64,000 nucleotides of DNA, from contig JAUCEF010000007.1 in NCBI GenBank assembly GCA_033558025.1, forward strand, positions 5,952,001 to 6,016,000. The letters run 5' to 3'. Position 1 is the stretch's first letter. Every line of letters begins with the position of its first letter. The notes beneath the pieces are model-generated. The model was not told the DNA's origin. It saw only the letters and a list, made by a program, of their open reading frames with translations, and made no database searches. The DNA is from Phytophthora sp. 'mugwort' (lineage: Eukaryota > Oomycota > Peronosporomycetes > Peronosporales > Peronosporaceae). This document shows, piece by piece, positions 31,144 to 42,030 of this stretch. The translations under genes were made by a program, and so were the position numbers.

Positions 31144-33652
31144 ATGCAGGTCACTTCAACCAACTCATCTGATGTCGTCGGAAGGTCGTTTGAAACAAAT
31201 TACAAACCTCAAGTCAAACACTCGGCCATGACGCCGCTCACGACGTCCGTGCTGCTGGTGCTCATCTGCGTGTTGAGCTTCGCCATCCGCCTCTTTCCAG
31301 TCGTGATATGGGGAAGCGTACGTGTTTCCCCTCTCTTTCTGTTCCCTGTCCGCCCATAACCCTTTGTACCCCCCTCAGGTAATCCACGAGTTCGACCCGC
31401 AGTTTAACTTCCGCGTGACCAAGTTCCTGGCCCAGCACGGTGTCTACGAGCTCTTGGACTGGTTCGACGACCGTGCGTGGTACCCTCTGGGCCGCATCGT
31501 GGGCACTACGGTGTATCCTGGGCTCATGGTGGGCGCTGCGGGGTTGCAGTGGGTGCTAACGCTGTTACTGCGGCTGCCGATCTCCATTCGTGTCGCCTGC
31601 GTCTTCCTGGCCCCAGTGTTTGCGGCGCTCGCATGTGTGGCGCAGTTCTTGCTCACAAAGGAAGTGACAGGCAAGAAGACGACGGCGCTGCTGTCCTCCA
31701 TGCTGTTAAGTGTCTCCCCTGCGTACATTTCGCGCTCGACGGCAGGGTCCTTTGATAACGAGGGTATCGCAATCTTCCTGCTCATCTTCACCTTCTACTT
31801 ATGGGTGAAGGCCGTAAAGACCGGCGCGATGCTATGGGCCGCACTTGCTGCAGTTTCATACTTCGGTATGGCACTATCATGGGGAGGATATGTGTTTATC
31901 ATCAATATTGTACCGATTCATGTGCTGGCGTTGTTGCTATCGGGACGTTATTCTGCCAACGTGTATGTCGCGTACTCGACGTTTTACCCGCTCGCAACGC
32001 TGGGCGCGATGCAGGTCCCTTTCATTGGCTTTAATGGAGTGCAGAAGGGTGAACATGCTGGGTCTCATGGAGTGTTTGCACTTCTGCAAGGTCAGTTAGC
32101 TCTCATTATTCAGTAGTGTTGCTTTGGGTATCGTGTTGTGGCTGATCGTAACTCTTGTTGCTACATACAGCATACGCATTCATGCAGTGGCTGTCTACCC
32201 AGATACCGAGAGAACAATTCAAGCGGCTTCTTCAGATTTGCCTTAGTGCTGGTGCAGCTCTCGTCGGCAGCGGATTGCTACTTGCATTCCTACTGGGGAA
32301 GCTCCAATGGAGCGGGCGGAGTTTGACGTTACTGGATCCGACGTACGCATCCAAGTATATCCCGATCATTGCATCAGTGGGAGAACACCAACCGACTGTG
32401 TGGTCGGCGTTTTACTTCTCGCTCGGACCAGCGATGCTGTTTATTCCGTTGGGGGTATTTTATTCCTTCCAGAAGCTGGACACCTGTTTCCTGTTCATGA
32501 TTGTCTACAGCACATTCGCATTCTATTTTTCGGGCATCATGGTCCGATTACTGCTCACCCTTGCGCCGGCAGCTTGCTATCTTTCGGCAGTTGGTGCTTC
32601 GGGCTTCATGCACAAAATTGTGGAAGTTACGCGCAGAGCGGCTGTCGATGCTGAAGAAGCACACGTAGCAGAAGGAACTGAGACCAACAGTGCAGCTGGT
32701 GAAACGTTGAAAAACACACGAGCGGAAGACGAAGAAAAGGAAGATCCGACAAAGTCTCATGTTGGAGAGATTTTCTCGTGCTTTGGCTCTAATCTACGCT
32801 TTCTACCCGAGACAACTATTGATAGTGAAAAACCTAGGGTGCCGAGGGCACTTCAGCTGCTGGTTTTCGCCTGCGGGGTACGCTACTTGACTTGCTGTTT
32901 GTTTGATAAAATTGCTGATCTTTAGTGTTACCTGGATATAGTTACTCCTGATTATCCACGCTCGGCATTCATCCAACATCGCCAGGAAAGTGTACTCATC
33001 GACGTCGCTTGTGTTCGAGAAAATGAACATGACAACGAAGGAAAAGGATTTACACGACGACTACCGTGAAGCCTTCGCGTGGCTGCGGCACAACACTCCC
33101 GAGGATGCCAAAATCTTGAGCTGGTGGGACTACGGATACCAGATCACCACGCTTGCAAATCGCACAGTGCTTGTCGACAACAACACGTGGAATAACACGC
33201 ACATTGCCACTGTCGGACGCGTTCTCACGTCGCGTGAAGACGATGCCTTGCCGATTTTGCGCAGTCTTGACGTAGATTACATGTTCCTTCTGTTTGGAGG
33301 AAAAGTCGGAATGTCCGGAGATGACCTGGACAAGCTGCCATGGATCGTCAAAATCTCGGAGGGCGAGTTTCCTGACGATGTGATCGAATCAGAATTTCAG
33401 GTAAATGGGCGCTACATTTTCCACGAGAATGCGACCCTCGCGATGACAGAGAGTGTCCTCTACAAGCTCAGTTACTTTGAATTCAATCGGGTAGAGAGCC
33501 GTCCGGCTAATGAAGGTGAGGATTCTGTCTTTGGTTGGGATATGAGCCGCCGATGTAGAATTCCACAGCGCGACATCAACCTACACCATTTTGAGCACGT
33601 GTTTACCTCGGAAGCGTGGATGGTTAGGATTTATCGGGTCAAGTCGCGGTAG
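31144..33652 (+). CDS. STT3: STT3 catalytic subunit of oligosaccharyltransferase
   Basis: Four exons: join(31144 or 31228-31317, 31379-32090, 32171-32877, 32942-33652). The ATG at 31228 gives 739 aa starting at the first membrane helix and is preferred; the ATG at 31144 adds 28 residues. The enzyme transfers the lipid-linked glycan to Asn-X-Ser/Thr in the ER. Visible marks: HEFDPQFNFR after helix 1 (first acidic motif), RSTAGSFDNEGIAIF, about a dozen hydrophobic helices, SVGEHQPTVW (the SVSE-like motif), the catalytic WWDYG at about 564-568, and the self-glycosylation segment NNTWNNTH. Exon 4 must begin at 32942, which restores LLLIIHAR ahead of YSSTSLVF. The loop at about 400-460 is unusually long and charged. 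Confidence 0.9.
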
Positions 33653-34137
33653 ACAGCATCGATTACGAGTGCAAAAATATACAAAGTATAAAGAAATTAG
33701 CGTAAGAAAACACGTGTGGTTTAAAAATTAAACAAAGGAACAAGCCGCTGACACTGGGACGCCGACAGGAGCGAGAGGCACACGCGCACTTGTTAATGCC
33801 TCGCGTCGCCGTGTCGCTCACTCTAGATCATTTCCTCACCTCCAGCCTACTTTCTCACTCCTGACCCAACCAAATCAATCAAATCTACCATCCCTGTCGT
33901 TCATCGCCCCAATTTGCACAACGCAAGACATCTGCCTGGTCTTTCATTCTCATCCCTATCGTTTGCTGTCCCAGAAGGCGCCGGCTATCGTTTATTTTGA
34001 CGAAAAACTCTTCCAGCACTTCGCTGCGTCCCACGCGCGTCAGCTCATACGCGACAGGATGGAAGAATGGTAGCAGCTTCCATTGCTGCTGGAGGAGACG
34101 CTTTCGCGTGAGGTCATTGAAGTGCTGTATGCTACGG
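33653..34137. other. convergent 3' intergenic region
   Basis: A region of 485 bp between the ends of STT3 and the kinase gene. It is AT-rich just after the STT3 stop (AATATACAAAGTATAAAG), suggesting 3' processing. No gene or repeat is seen. Confidence 0.45.
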
Positions 34138-35211
34138 TTATGACATCGCCTGAAGCTGCACGCGCGCATCATTAAGCATCTGCACAACCGACTCGCTGTC
34201 CGGACGAAGCGCCGGGTCGAACTGGAGGCATGCGCGCGCAATACGCAGAATCACATCGGGGCAGTCCGGCGCAAAGCTTGGCCGCAGCTCGCCCTTGGCC
34301 ACCTTAATCACAATGGCCATGTCGGGTGCGCCGCCCGCACCTGTCTTGCTGCTCTTCTCCTCGAACGGGATCTCACGCGTGTCCAGCTCGCTCAGCACTA
34401 CACCGAACGAGTACACGTCGGCCTGCTCGCTGTAGTTTTCGCCTAGCATGACTTCGGGGGCAGTCCAACGCACCGTGCCCACACCGGCGGTCAGGGTCTC
34501 CTCGTACGTGCGGTTCCGGCTGAGACCGAAGTCGCTCAGCTTCGCCACCATGCTCGAATTCAGCAGTACGTTGCGTGACTTGAGGTCACGGTGGATTATC
34601 TTGGGCGAGCGCGAGTGCATGTAGGCAAGAGCCTCGGCAATGTCGATGGCGATGGAGATCTTCTCTTTCTTCCAGCTGAGTTCGATCTTCAGGGTCTCCA
34701 GCAGCGTGCGGACGTCACCGCCGTCCATGTACTCCGTGACGCCGCCCAGATCCTTCTTGTTGGTCCACGTGCAGCCGATGAAGCGCACTATTTTAGGGTG
34801 CGATAGTCGGGACATGGTCTCGATCTCGCGGGAGAAGGAAACGGCTTCGTCCTCCCCGTCAATCATGCGTTTGACTGCCACTGGTTGGCCATGGTAGTGG
34901 CCCAACCACACGACGCCGAAGGCACCGCTGGAGACCTTCCGGGTTAGCAGCACTTCGTTCTCGTCCAGACGAAACTTAACCAGTTCCGGAAAGCATTTAT
35001 CCGACTCGGCATTATTGCCGCTTTGGGAGGCACCGAAATTATTGCGCTGGTTGCGCAGGGCAGGCACGGGGCGACGCTGCTGGTGGCCATTGCGGGCCGC
35101 GAAGTCGCCGTTGTTGACGTTAACTGCGAGGTTCGAGTAGTTGAGCTCATCGTGGCGGCCGGTACGAGGTCCTTGCGGGTCGTATTTGGGCTTGCTGCTC
35201 AAGCATCCCAT
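34138..35211 (-). CDS. TKL-type protein kinase with N-terminal acylation signal
   Basis: A 357-aa kinase from the ATG at 35211. MGCLSSKPK at the N-terminus offers Gly2 for myristoylation and Cys3 for palmitoylation, so attachment to a membrane is likely. After a polar 75-residue linker the kinase domain (about 85-352) has a variant glycine loop SSGAFGVVWLG (94-104), Lys114 in VAVK, HRDLKSRN (207-214), DFG 227-229 and APE 251-253. HRDLKSRN and GTVRWTAPEV point to the tyrosine-kinase-like group, which is large in oomycetes; specificity should be Ser/Thr. There is no regulatory domain beyond the linker. The first glycine of the usual G-x-G-x-x-G loop is Ser, which is tolerated in several active kinases. 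Confidence 0.88.
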   Translation of the reverse strand: MGCLSSKPKYDPQGPRTGRHDELNYSNLAVNVNNGDFAARNGHQQRRPVPALRNQRNNFGASQSGNNAESDKCFPELVKFRLDENEVLLTRKVSSGAFGVVWLGHYHGQPVAVKRMIDGEDEAVSFSREIETMSRLSHPKIVRFIGCTWTNKKDLGGVTEYMDGGDVRTLLETLKIELSWKKEKISIAIDIAEALAYMHSRSPKIIHRDLKSRNVLLNSSMVAKLSDFGLSRNRTYEETLTAGVGTVRWTAPEVMLGENYSEQADVYSFGVVLSELDTREIPFEEKSSKTGAGGAPDMAIVIKVAKGELRPSFAPDCPDVILRIARACLQFDPALRPDSESVVQMLNDARVQLQAMS

Positions 35212-35943
35212 GACTGTTGCGTGGTTTCAGATAGAGAGGGGGCGCTGCAGTTGGCAAGCAGAGTGACAATACATCGGGGAGATTAGCGTCAGTTTAAGGC
35301 AGGAGAAGCTCGCGCTAGGCAGGCGTACGTTGCAAGTAGCGAGCGAGCAGGCTCAGCTTGGAATGAGGAGCGTGCTGCTGCTTGAGGTGAAGCCTGGGAG
35401 GAATGGGAACTGCGTGGTGGGTCGTCGGCGAGGGCGAGTGTTGTGTCGCCCCTTCTTCTGAGTGGGGTTTTTCGAACTGGCTCCGTAGTGTAGGTGGCGA
35501 AGGGTACATTTTCTGCCCGGAAACCTCTGTGATTAGATATGGTATGTAATCTGTTAGTTCTACCTGTATATCGATACATAGGATATAGCAGAATATCACG
35601 ATACAGAGATGCATTTGTCTGAAATACCTTCAGATGATGAAATCTACGGTACGCATTACCGCGACAGCCACTTTAGAGACTAGTCGTCGGATTCTTTTCT
35701 GCACCTGGCCATGAATTGCGTGCCTCGGCGTGAAAGCCAATAAATAGACAGACCCAGCGACGCCTAAATGGTTTCTTGACGAGTGCGTGTGACCAATGCT
35801 CGGATGGCTCCTCTCTACCGTTTACTTGGTGAGTAATGAGCGCTGGCGTTGTTGCTTCTGGCTGCTGCTGTTGGAGTGCTCTTCAAGCCCCAGCGGCGTC
35901 AAGTGACACAGCAACGACAACGGTCCGTGGTGGAAACGTCTCG
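35212..35943. other. intergenic region upstream of the kinase
   Basis: About 730 bp. The 400 bp next to the kinase start presumably carry its promoter and 5' UTR. At about 35560-35600 an ATCGATACATAGGATATAGCAGAATATCACGAT stretch is locally AT-rich. No gene is defended here. Confidence 0.35.
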
Positions 35944-36505
35944 CTACCTTCTCGAAACGACGTGTGTGCCATGATTAGAGTGCGAAGCCGCTACAGTACA
36001 TTGTATCACGCACTGATATAGTAGAGGCGCTGCGGCTTCTTCGTCCTTCCCGCTGGACTTGATCGGTCCCGCCGGTGCAACTGGCAGGTTTTCGAGCACG
36101 ACGGGTTTTTGTTGCCACTTGGTTCGGCCAGGGAAAGTTGAGGGGCGCGGCAAGGGAAACTCGATGGGCAGGATGTACCCATTGTCACCTACCTTACTAC
36201 GGTCGCAGGCGAAAAGTGCAGCATTCCAAAAATGGGTTATGCTAGACGCGCGTGCGTCGGTCAAGCTCTGGCTGGATTGACTTCCTCCTATCCCTGGATT
36301 GTTATTGGGCGAGCTACTCGGCACGTTACATGTATGTAGTGCTGCACTTGCGTTCGTGTCTTCGACCTCGTGCTCGAAGCAGTGTACATGCAGCATCTCG
36401 CTGCTGCATGTACTGGTGACTCTCCTCAGACGAGGCGTAGGCCTCACCAACGAGGTGAAATGTCCTTACCACTCGCATAACGGCTTCCTTGCCGATCCCA
36501 TGCAT
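35944..36505 (-). CDS. putative two-exon hypothetical protein, 155 aa
   Basis: complement(join(35944-36293, 36388-36505)) with a 94-bp GT-AG intron and matching phase. Exon 1 starts MHGIGKEAVMRVVRTFHLVGEAY. Exon 2 carries ITHFWNAALFACD and a Pro-rich stretch (ILPIEFPLPRPSTFPG). Neither half starts and ends sensibly alone, which favours the spliced model. The extreme 3' end is uncertain, because a coding-like segment continues in another frame at about 35900-35945, so one more intron may exist. No domain is recognised. It is divergent from the FYVE-GAF gene, with 408 bp between the starts. Confidence 0.35.
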
Positions 36506-36913
36506 CAAATACCTTTCTGCCGGTCTTGATGCTCAAAAGTGCGAGTCGTTCGGTTGCTCCGCACCGAAGGCAATTGTTGTTCGTGAACGTTGCGAGCTAG
36601 CTCTGAGCTCCGGATGTTGCCAAGACGGTGGACAATACCAGGCAGTCGACCGTGTGTGGCAGGTTAATTAACATGCCCCACACAAAAGTCCGTGACAGGC
36701 TGTAGACCCAGCGTCGAAGCTTGGAACCGCATAGTTTCGCTTCTGTCGAAGCGCGGAAACTCTCGTCTAACGCAGAGCTCAATGTATGGGATCCGGCAAG
36801 CAGCTCAGTTCGTGAACCGACGCGTTTGGCGCAGACTAACTTGACCCAACAAGCCACGCGACTGGCGAGATTTGAACTCGCGCTGACGGGATCACCTTCG
36901 GAAGGAGAACAAG

Positions 36914-39169
36914 ATGGGCGGATCGGGGACACTAATCCGCTACAGCAGCCAGCGCAAGGGCAAAATGCAGGCGCTTCAGATGATGTACTTCCTGGAAGGA
37001 GGACTGCTCATGGTGGGCAATCTGCTTCGAACGGACTCGTGGGTGGACGACGACTTGCGAACACATTGCAGCGTCTGCGTGCAGCAATTTCTGCCATTCC
37101 GACGACGACATCACTGTCGAACCTGTGGTGAGGTGGTGTGTAGTGGGTGCTCTAGCCAACGCGCGATCCGCCTCACAGACATGAACGTCGAGTGTGAGAC
37201 TCGCGTCTGCACGTTCTGCATTATCCGCGCTACAGACGCTTCGATCAAGGCCAACGAAGCGGCGATGAGGGAGACGTACGTGGAACATCATCGACTCTCG
37301 ACTGTGTCGATGCTGAGTCTGGCGTCTCCAGCAGTTCGACGTCGCACGCAGAGGACGTTGGTGAGCGCCGACTCCGAGCTGACATTGGGCAGTGTCGTGC
37401 AGCTATGGCCACAACCTGTGCCAGTGAACGAGACGGCAAGACTGGAAGTGGCCAGGCATTCAACCATCCGATCTGCAGAAGTCGACCCGACTATGAATCT
37501 GCTTGTGAGTATTGTGGCACGAACACTCGAGTGCCCCACGGCGTTTATTGGCATCATGGACGACTCGACGCTGTGGGTCAAGGCCAGTGTGGGTTTGGAT
37601 GACCGTGTCACTCACATCCCAAGAGATGACTGTGTCTGTGCTCACAACCTCTTGCAGGATCAGACAATGGTCGTGGACGACACCAGCACTGATAAACACT
37701 TTCACGCAGGTGGGCATGCCGTAGGAAGCAGCTCTATGCGTTATTATGCTGGGACACCCCTTCGGGTACGAGGTCACGGGATTGGCGTTGTGTGTGCCTT
37801 TGACCGAGAACCTCATGCGCAAACGACAGATGCCATGAAGTCCACACTTGAAGCCGTGGCGAAGATCGTCTCAGAGGTTCTCGAACAACGGATAGCAGTG
37901 GATGGTACGATGAATTCACCTGTCAAAGACGGTGGTGGTCACTACCAAAGACGCCGAAGGGATACCGAGAACATGGATCTGCATGCGTCATTACTCGGCT
38001 TAAACCTGTTGCCGTCTTCACATCCAACACTGTCTGGATCTACCACCCACAGCTACGATGGACCACAACCGTCATCGTACTTACCTCACCAATATGCTGA
38101 CAAGATTACGATGACTATGGACAATTTTCATCAACTGCAGAGGAGTGCTTGGGCTGAACAGAACATTGGGCCAGAAATGAGTAACAACGGGGCAATTAGA
38201 ACGTTCGAGCTCGCCACTTCAGAGCAGCAGTTCTCGAAAAGTGTAATGCGGATGACCGGGAACTGCTCCAGTGTAATCACCCAACTCTTGGACTACAAGG
38301 ACGCGCTTGTGTATCAACAGCTCTTCTCGCACGTATCCAGTCGGCGCCAACTGAGCGGTCAGACTTGGGTGGACAGCGTCGTCTTGCATCCCAGCTTTTG
38401 GGACGAAAACCTGCAGGTCGTGACCCACCGGCGTGAGTATCCTGATGGCAGCAACGTGGTGGTGGCTATCAGCGCTTCAAATGATGAAGACGCTAGTGAC
38501 AACGACCTCCTCTTTGGCTGGTTCATTGCGCCCAGCAGTCGAGACGGCGAAGTGAGATCTGTCAACGTGTCGTGCATCGCCGCGCATTCCTTCGAAAACC
38601 AATCACATGAACTCAATCTCAGCCTCGACTTGATTCGACGACTCAATCAGAAGCTCACCATAACTTGCTTCTTTCATCTGCCGGGCGAGATGTCGACTCC
38701 CGTCAAACAATCGCCACTGCGAACCCTGTTACGGTCTGACAACCAGAAGACGCATGAAAGTGCCGCCTCAACCAGTAGCAGTGGCGATGATCTAGAGGAG
38801 AAACAAGACCGAAACGAACGGGAGAGCACCATCGCCAACCCCAGCACAAGCGTTGACCACACGCACAGCCACAAAACTGACGAGTCTCTCCCAGAGAGCA
38901 GCCGCAGTGTACTGGTAGCTGTGCACCAGGCAGACCAGGCTTCTGAGCTTAACCAGAACGAGCAAATGCTGCTGGACTTGCTTGACAAGACCATTAACAC
39001 TCAAGAGATCCTAGCGCAGCGACAGCACGAGATGGCCAACGTTATCAACACACATGGCGACCAGTTGCAACGCATCTCCTCGGCTCTCTCCCGAGTGGAA
39101 TCCATTCTGTTTGAGAAAGAAGTCAAGCGAGTGGCTAAAGGCTCCACGAGATCTACAGACGTAGCATGA
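36914..39169 (+). CDS. FYVE-GAF domain protein
   Basis: 751 aa without introns. Residues 43-103 form a FYVE zinc finger: WVDD, four CxxC pairs (52/55, 68/71, 76/79, 99/102), the phosphoinositide-binding RRRHHC patch and RVC. Such fingers bind PI3P on endosomes. A GAF-type domain follows at about 170-335 (VARTLECPTAFIGIMDDSTLW; PRDDCVCAHNLL; GTPLRVRGHGIGVVCAFD), resembling sensory GAFs. Residues 400-600 are unassigned, and the C-terminus has a Ser-rich linker and a coiled coil (about 675-740, with ISSALSRVESILFEKEVKR). Proteins of this layout form a large family in oomycetes; the GAF ligand is unknown. An alternative ATG at codon 18 would shorten the N-terminus slightly. Confidence 0.85.
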   Translation: MGGSGTLIRYSSQRKGKMQALQMMYFLEGGLLMVGNLLRTDSWVDDDLRTHCSVCVQQFLPFRRRHHCRTCGEVVCSGCSSQRAIRLTDMNVECETRVCTFCIIRATDASIKANEAAMRETYVEHHRLSTVSMLSLASPAVRRRTQRTLVSADSELTLGSVVQLWPQPVPVNETARLEVARHSTIRSAEVDPTMNLLVSIVARTLECPTAFIGIMDDSTLWVKASVGLDDRVTHIPRDDCVCAHNLLQDQTMVVDDTSTDKHFHAGGHAVGSSSMRYYAGTPLRVRGHGIGVVCAFDREPHAQTTDAMKSTLEAVAKIVSEVLEQRIAVDGTMNSPVKDGGGHYQRRRRDTENMDLHASLLGLNLLPSSHPTLSGSTTHSYDGPQPSSYLPHQYADKITMTMDNFHQLQRSAWAEQNIGPEMSNNGAIRTFELATSEQQFSKSVMRMTGNCSSVITQLLDYKDALVYQQLFSHVSSRRQLSGQTWVDSVVLHPSFWDENLQVVTHRREYPDGSNVVVAISASNDEDASDNDLLFGWFIAPSSRDGEVRSVNVSCIAAHSFENQSHELNLSLDLIRRLNQKLTITCFFHLPGEMSTPVKQSPLRTLLRSDNQKTHESAASTSSSGDDLEEKQDRNERESTIANPSTSVDHTHSHKTDESLPESSRSVLVAVHQADQASELNQNEQMLLDLLDKTINTQEILAQRQHEMANVINTHGDQLQRISSALSRVESILFEKEVKRVAKGSTRSTDVA

Positions 39170-39309
39170 ACATATTGTAGTGTATCTTTCCGTGGCTGTG
39201 TTGCCGTATGTGAGACGAGACACACTCACTTCAATTTAGTCCTATCGTTACTTACCCACCACTTTATTGCTTAGTACATAGCGTTACTTTTAACCCGGTG
39301 CAACCATTT

Positions 39310-41901
39310 ATGAATATGTTGGCGGCGAGGCGCCGCGGGTGGCTCCGCGCGCGGCTGCATATCCAAAGCCACAGACCTCTCCAGCAGAGGCCACGCAGCT
39401 TGTCCTCTTTAACTGCGTCTCGTTTACCTACAGCAGCAATTGCCAACTCCGATGCCTCTTCTAGCACGCACAATCGTGGATCCTTCGAGACCCTCACGCG
39501 AACCTTCACCGCCGTCGAGGTGAGCGTTTCCGCGGCCTCCCGTGCCTCCCACGTCCCTCTAATGCTGCATATACTGTTCTATAGAATATGAAGAACTCGC
39601 GTGGGGCAAGCATCCAGATTTTGGCCGACGGATACCGCCAACTACTGGCCCTCACGACGTCTGGGGAGCTCGCGAGCGCCTTGTACCTCACGGCGTCGCA
39701 GCTGGCGCCGTCCTACGAGGGTGTGGAGCTCCGATTCGGGGTTAAGAGCTTCGTGAGATTCTTGCAGCAGCTGGAGGCGCGGCCGGAAGACGATTTGGAC
39801 TCGAAACAGACGCTGCCGAAGCTGCTGGCCACGTACCCGGACTACGGACAGGCGACACAGGCGCTACTGGACAGCGGACGCATTGTTCTGCCGGTAGACG
39901 AGGAGAGAGGAGAGCCGCTGAGTATCCAGACCGTACACGATCAGCTGATGGCGATCGCGAAGGATGAAGGAGCCGGCGGACTCGCGAGGAAGCAGCAACT
40001 TGCGTTGAAGCTGCTGCAGCAGTGCAGGTATGTGGGACATATGGAAGAGCTCTGCTTTATCACATTTATTGATCAATGTTAGTTTTTGCTGCATAGGCGC
40101 CCCGAGGAGCGAATCTTTCTCGTTCGAATGCTGGCAGTAGGTAGTGGATTTTGAGTACCTTCTTCTAGGAAACTGTTGTAACGATGACTGCGGTTTACTT
40201 GTACAGCATCAAAACTTGCGCATTGGAATGGGTGAAAAGTCGATCCTGTCGGCACTTGCAATGGCCAGTGCATCATCAAATAATGACGATATTGAAGGCC
40301 AAGATGGTGCTGCAGCGACAGCAAAGGAGAAGGATTGGGTAGACTGTGTTACACTTGCGTACGCACAGCACCCCAACTACCACGTGCTGGCTGAGTTAGT
40401 GCATGCTAGCCAACGCGAAAGAGATCTCTCTCGACGTGTTAAATGGCTGCACTATCAAGCCCGACCGGTGACAGGTGTACCAGTGCTGACAATGTCTGCT
40501 TATCCAGTTTCAAGCGTCGCGGCGGTGCTGGATCGAGTGGGCAGGTCATCAGGTCGCTCAGCTACTTGCGAGTACAAGTATGATGGCGCACGAGTACAGA
40601 TTCATCTTTCATTACCAGACAGCAACGGCAACTCTCGATCTGTTGGGCGTATTTTCAGTCGCAATATGGAGGACGTCACAGAACGATACTCGTCGCTTTT
40701 GGACGTACTGGAGAAATGTGTGACAGCTTGCAATACAGCAACGGGAAGCCCCATAGCGTCGCTTATAGTGGAGGGAGAGGTGGTGGCGCTGGACCGGGAG
40801 ACAGGTACATTCCTCCCATTTCAAGTACTGCAGACGAAAAGTACGACCGAGTTCTGCTTGTTTCTATTCGATTTACTCGCTTTCGATGACACCAACCTTC
40901 TTCAGGTAAGAAGCGTTTTTGTGCTGTGCTGCACTAATGATCGCCAACCATATTGTCCTGTGTTGCAGAAACCTCTTCGGAAGCGACGAGCTTTGCTGCA
41001 CAATCTACTAGAAGAAGAAGCTGGATACGTCGAGTTTGTGAAACACGCTGACATCACTTTGACATCGTCTGCGATAAGGCCAATTGATAACGAGCACGTT
41101 GAAAAAGATAAAGAGGCAACTATCGTGCACGAGTGTCTTGAACAGGCAGTGGCCAGCGGCTGTGAAGGATTAATGATCAAGACACTGGATGACGAAGACG
41201 CCGAGTATAAAGCTGGTCGACGATCGTATTCGTGGATGAAGCTCAAGCACGATTACTTAACGGATGAGTCGATTGCAAGCACTTCAATGACAACAGAATC
41301 TACTGCAAGAGCTAGCGGAAATGGCACATTCCTGGCAGATACACTGGACCTGGTTCCTATTGGAGCTTTTCACGGGAAAGGCCGACGTGCAGGAGTCTTT
41401 GGATCCTTTCTCATGGCAACGTACAACTCGATCAGCGGCAAATTTGAGGTACTAATGGTGAGAAGTTTTAATAAGGGATGTGGGTTTGTGCTAACCATTT
41501 ATTTGTATTCGGTGAAGACGATCGGGAAGGTGGGCACAGGATTCTCGGACGCTCAACTGATGGAAGTGACAACGCGACTTAAGAACCAAATTCTGCCCGA
41601 GACGAATGATGTACCAGAGCACTACGAATCCATCGCTATTCGGAGTCGCCATCCTGATGTTTGGCTCTCGCCTGAAGAAGTATGGGAGATCAAGGCCACT
41701 CAACTGACGGAGTCTCCTTCATACACTTGCGGATCTGGTATGGACATTGAGACGTCTGGCAATTCGGTCTCTCGAAAGGGACTAGCACTTCGATTCCCAC
41801 GCTTCGTTCGGTATCGACCTGATAAAAACCCTTTACAGGCAACAGACAGCGAGCAAATCCTGGAGCTCTTTAACCAGCAGCAACAGCAGATTCCACACTA
41901 G
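39310..41901 (+). CDS. LIG1: ATP-dependent DNA ligase (LIG1 type)
   Basis: Six exons: join(39310-39519, 39585-40027, 40097-40136, 40207-40905, 40969-41457, 41518-41901), 754 aa. The N-terminal 40 residues (MLAARRRGWLRARLHIQ) look like a mitochondrial presequence. The DNA-binding domain (LADGYRQLLALTTSGELASA onward) precedes the catalytic core: Lys355 in EYKYDGARVQIH (motif I), FSRNMEDVTERY (III), FCLFLFDLLAFD (IIIa), CEGLMIKTLD (IV), SYSWMKLKHDYL (V), then the OB domain with KVGTGFSDAQL. It seals nicks in replication and repair. Exon 2 opens with AAT ATG, so a downstream start could give a form without the presequence. Introns 4 (63 bp) and 5 (60 bp) are stop-free and in frame. I prefer splicing, because the read-through residues interrupt conserved motifs. 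Confidence 0.88.
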
Positions 41902-42030
41902 ACCAAGCAACGAAGGATCCTATCTTTTATCCATGATATCCCGCTGTCAATGTCTTATCTAGGTCAACTGAGACAGTGTTTATCTAGCAGCTCTAGGCCT
42001 TCAGCCACCACACTAGCAGCTCTAAGCGTT

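Noticed and set aside
32878..33001. STT3 exon 4 beginning only at the YSSTS segment (about 32990)
   Set aside because: The phase would not match exon 3; starting at 32942 restores LLLIIHAR and a consistent phase.
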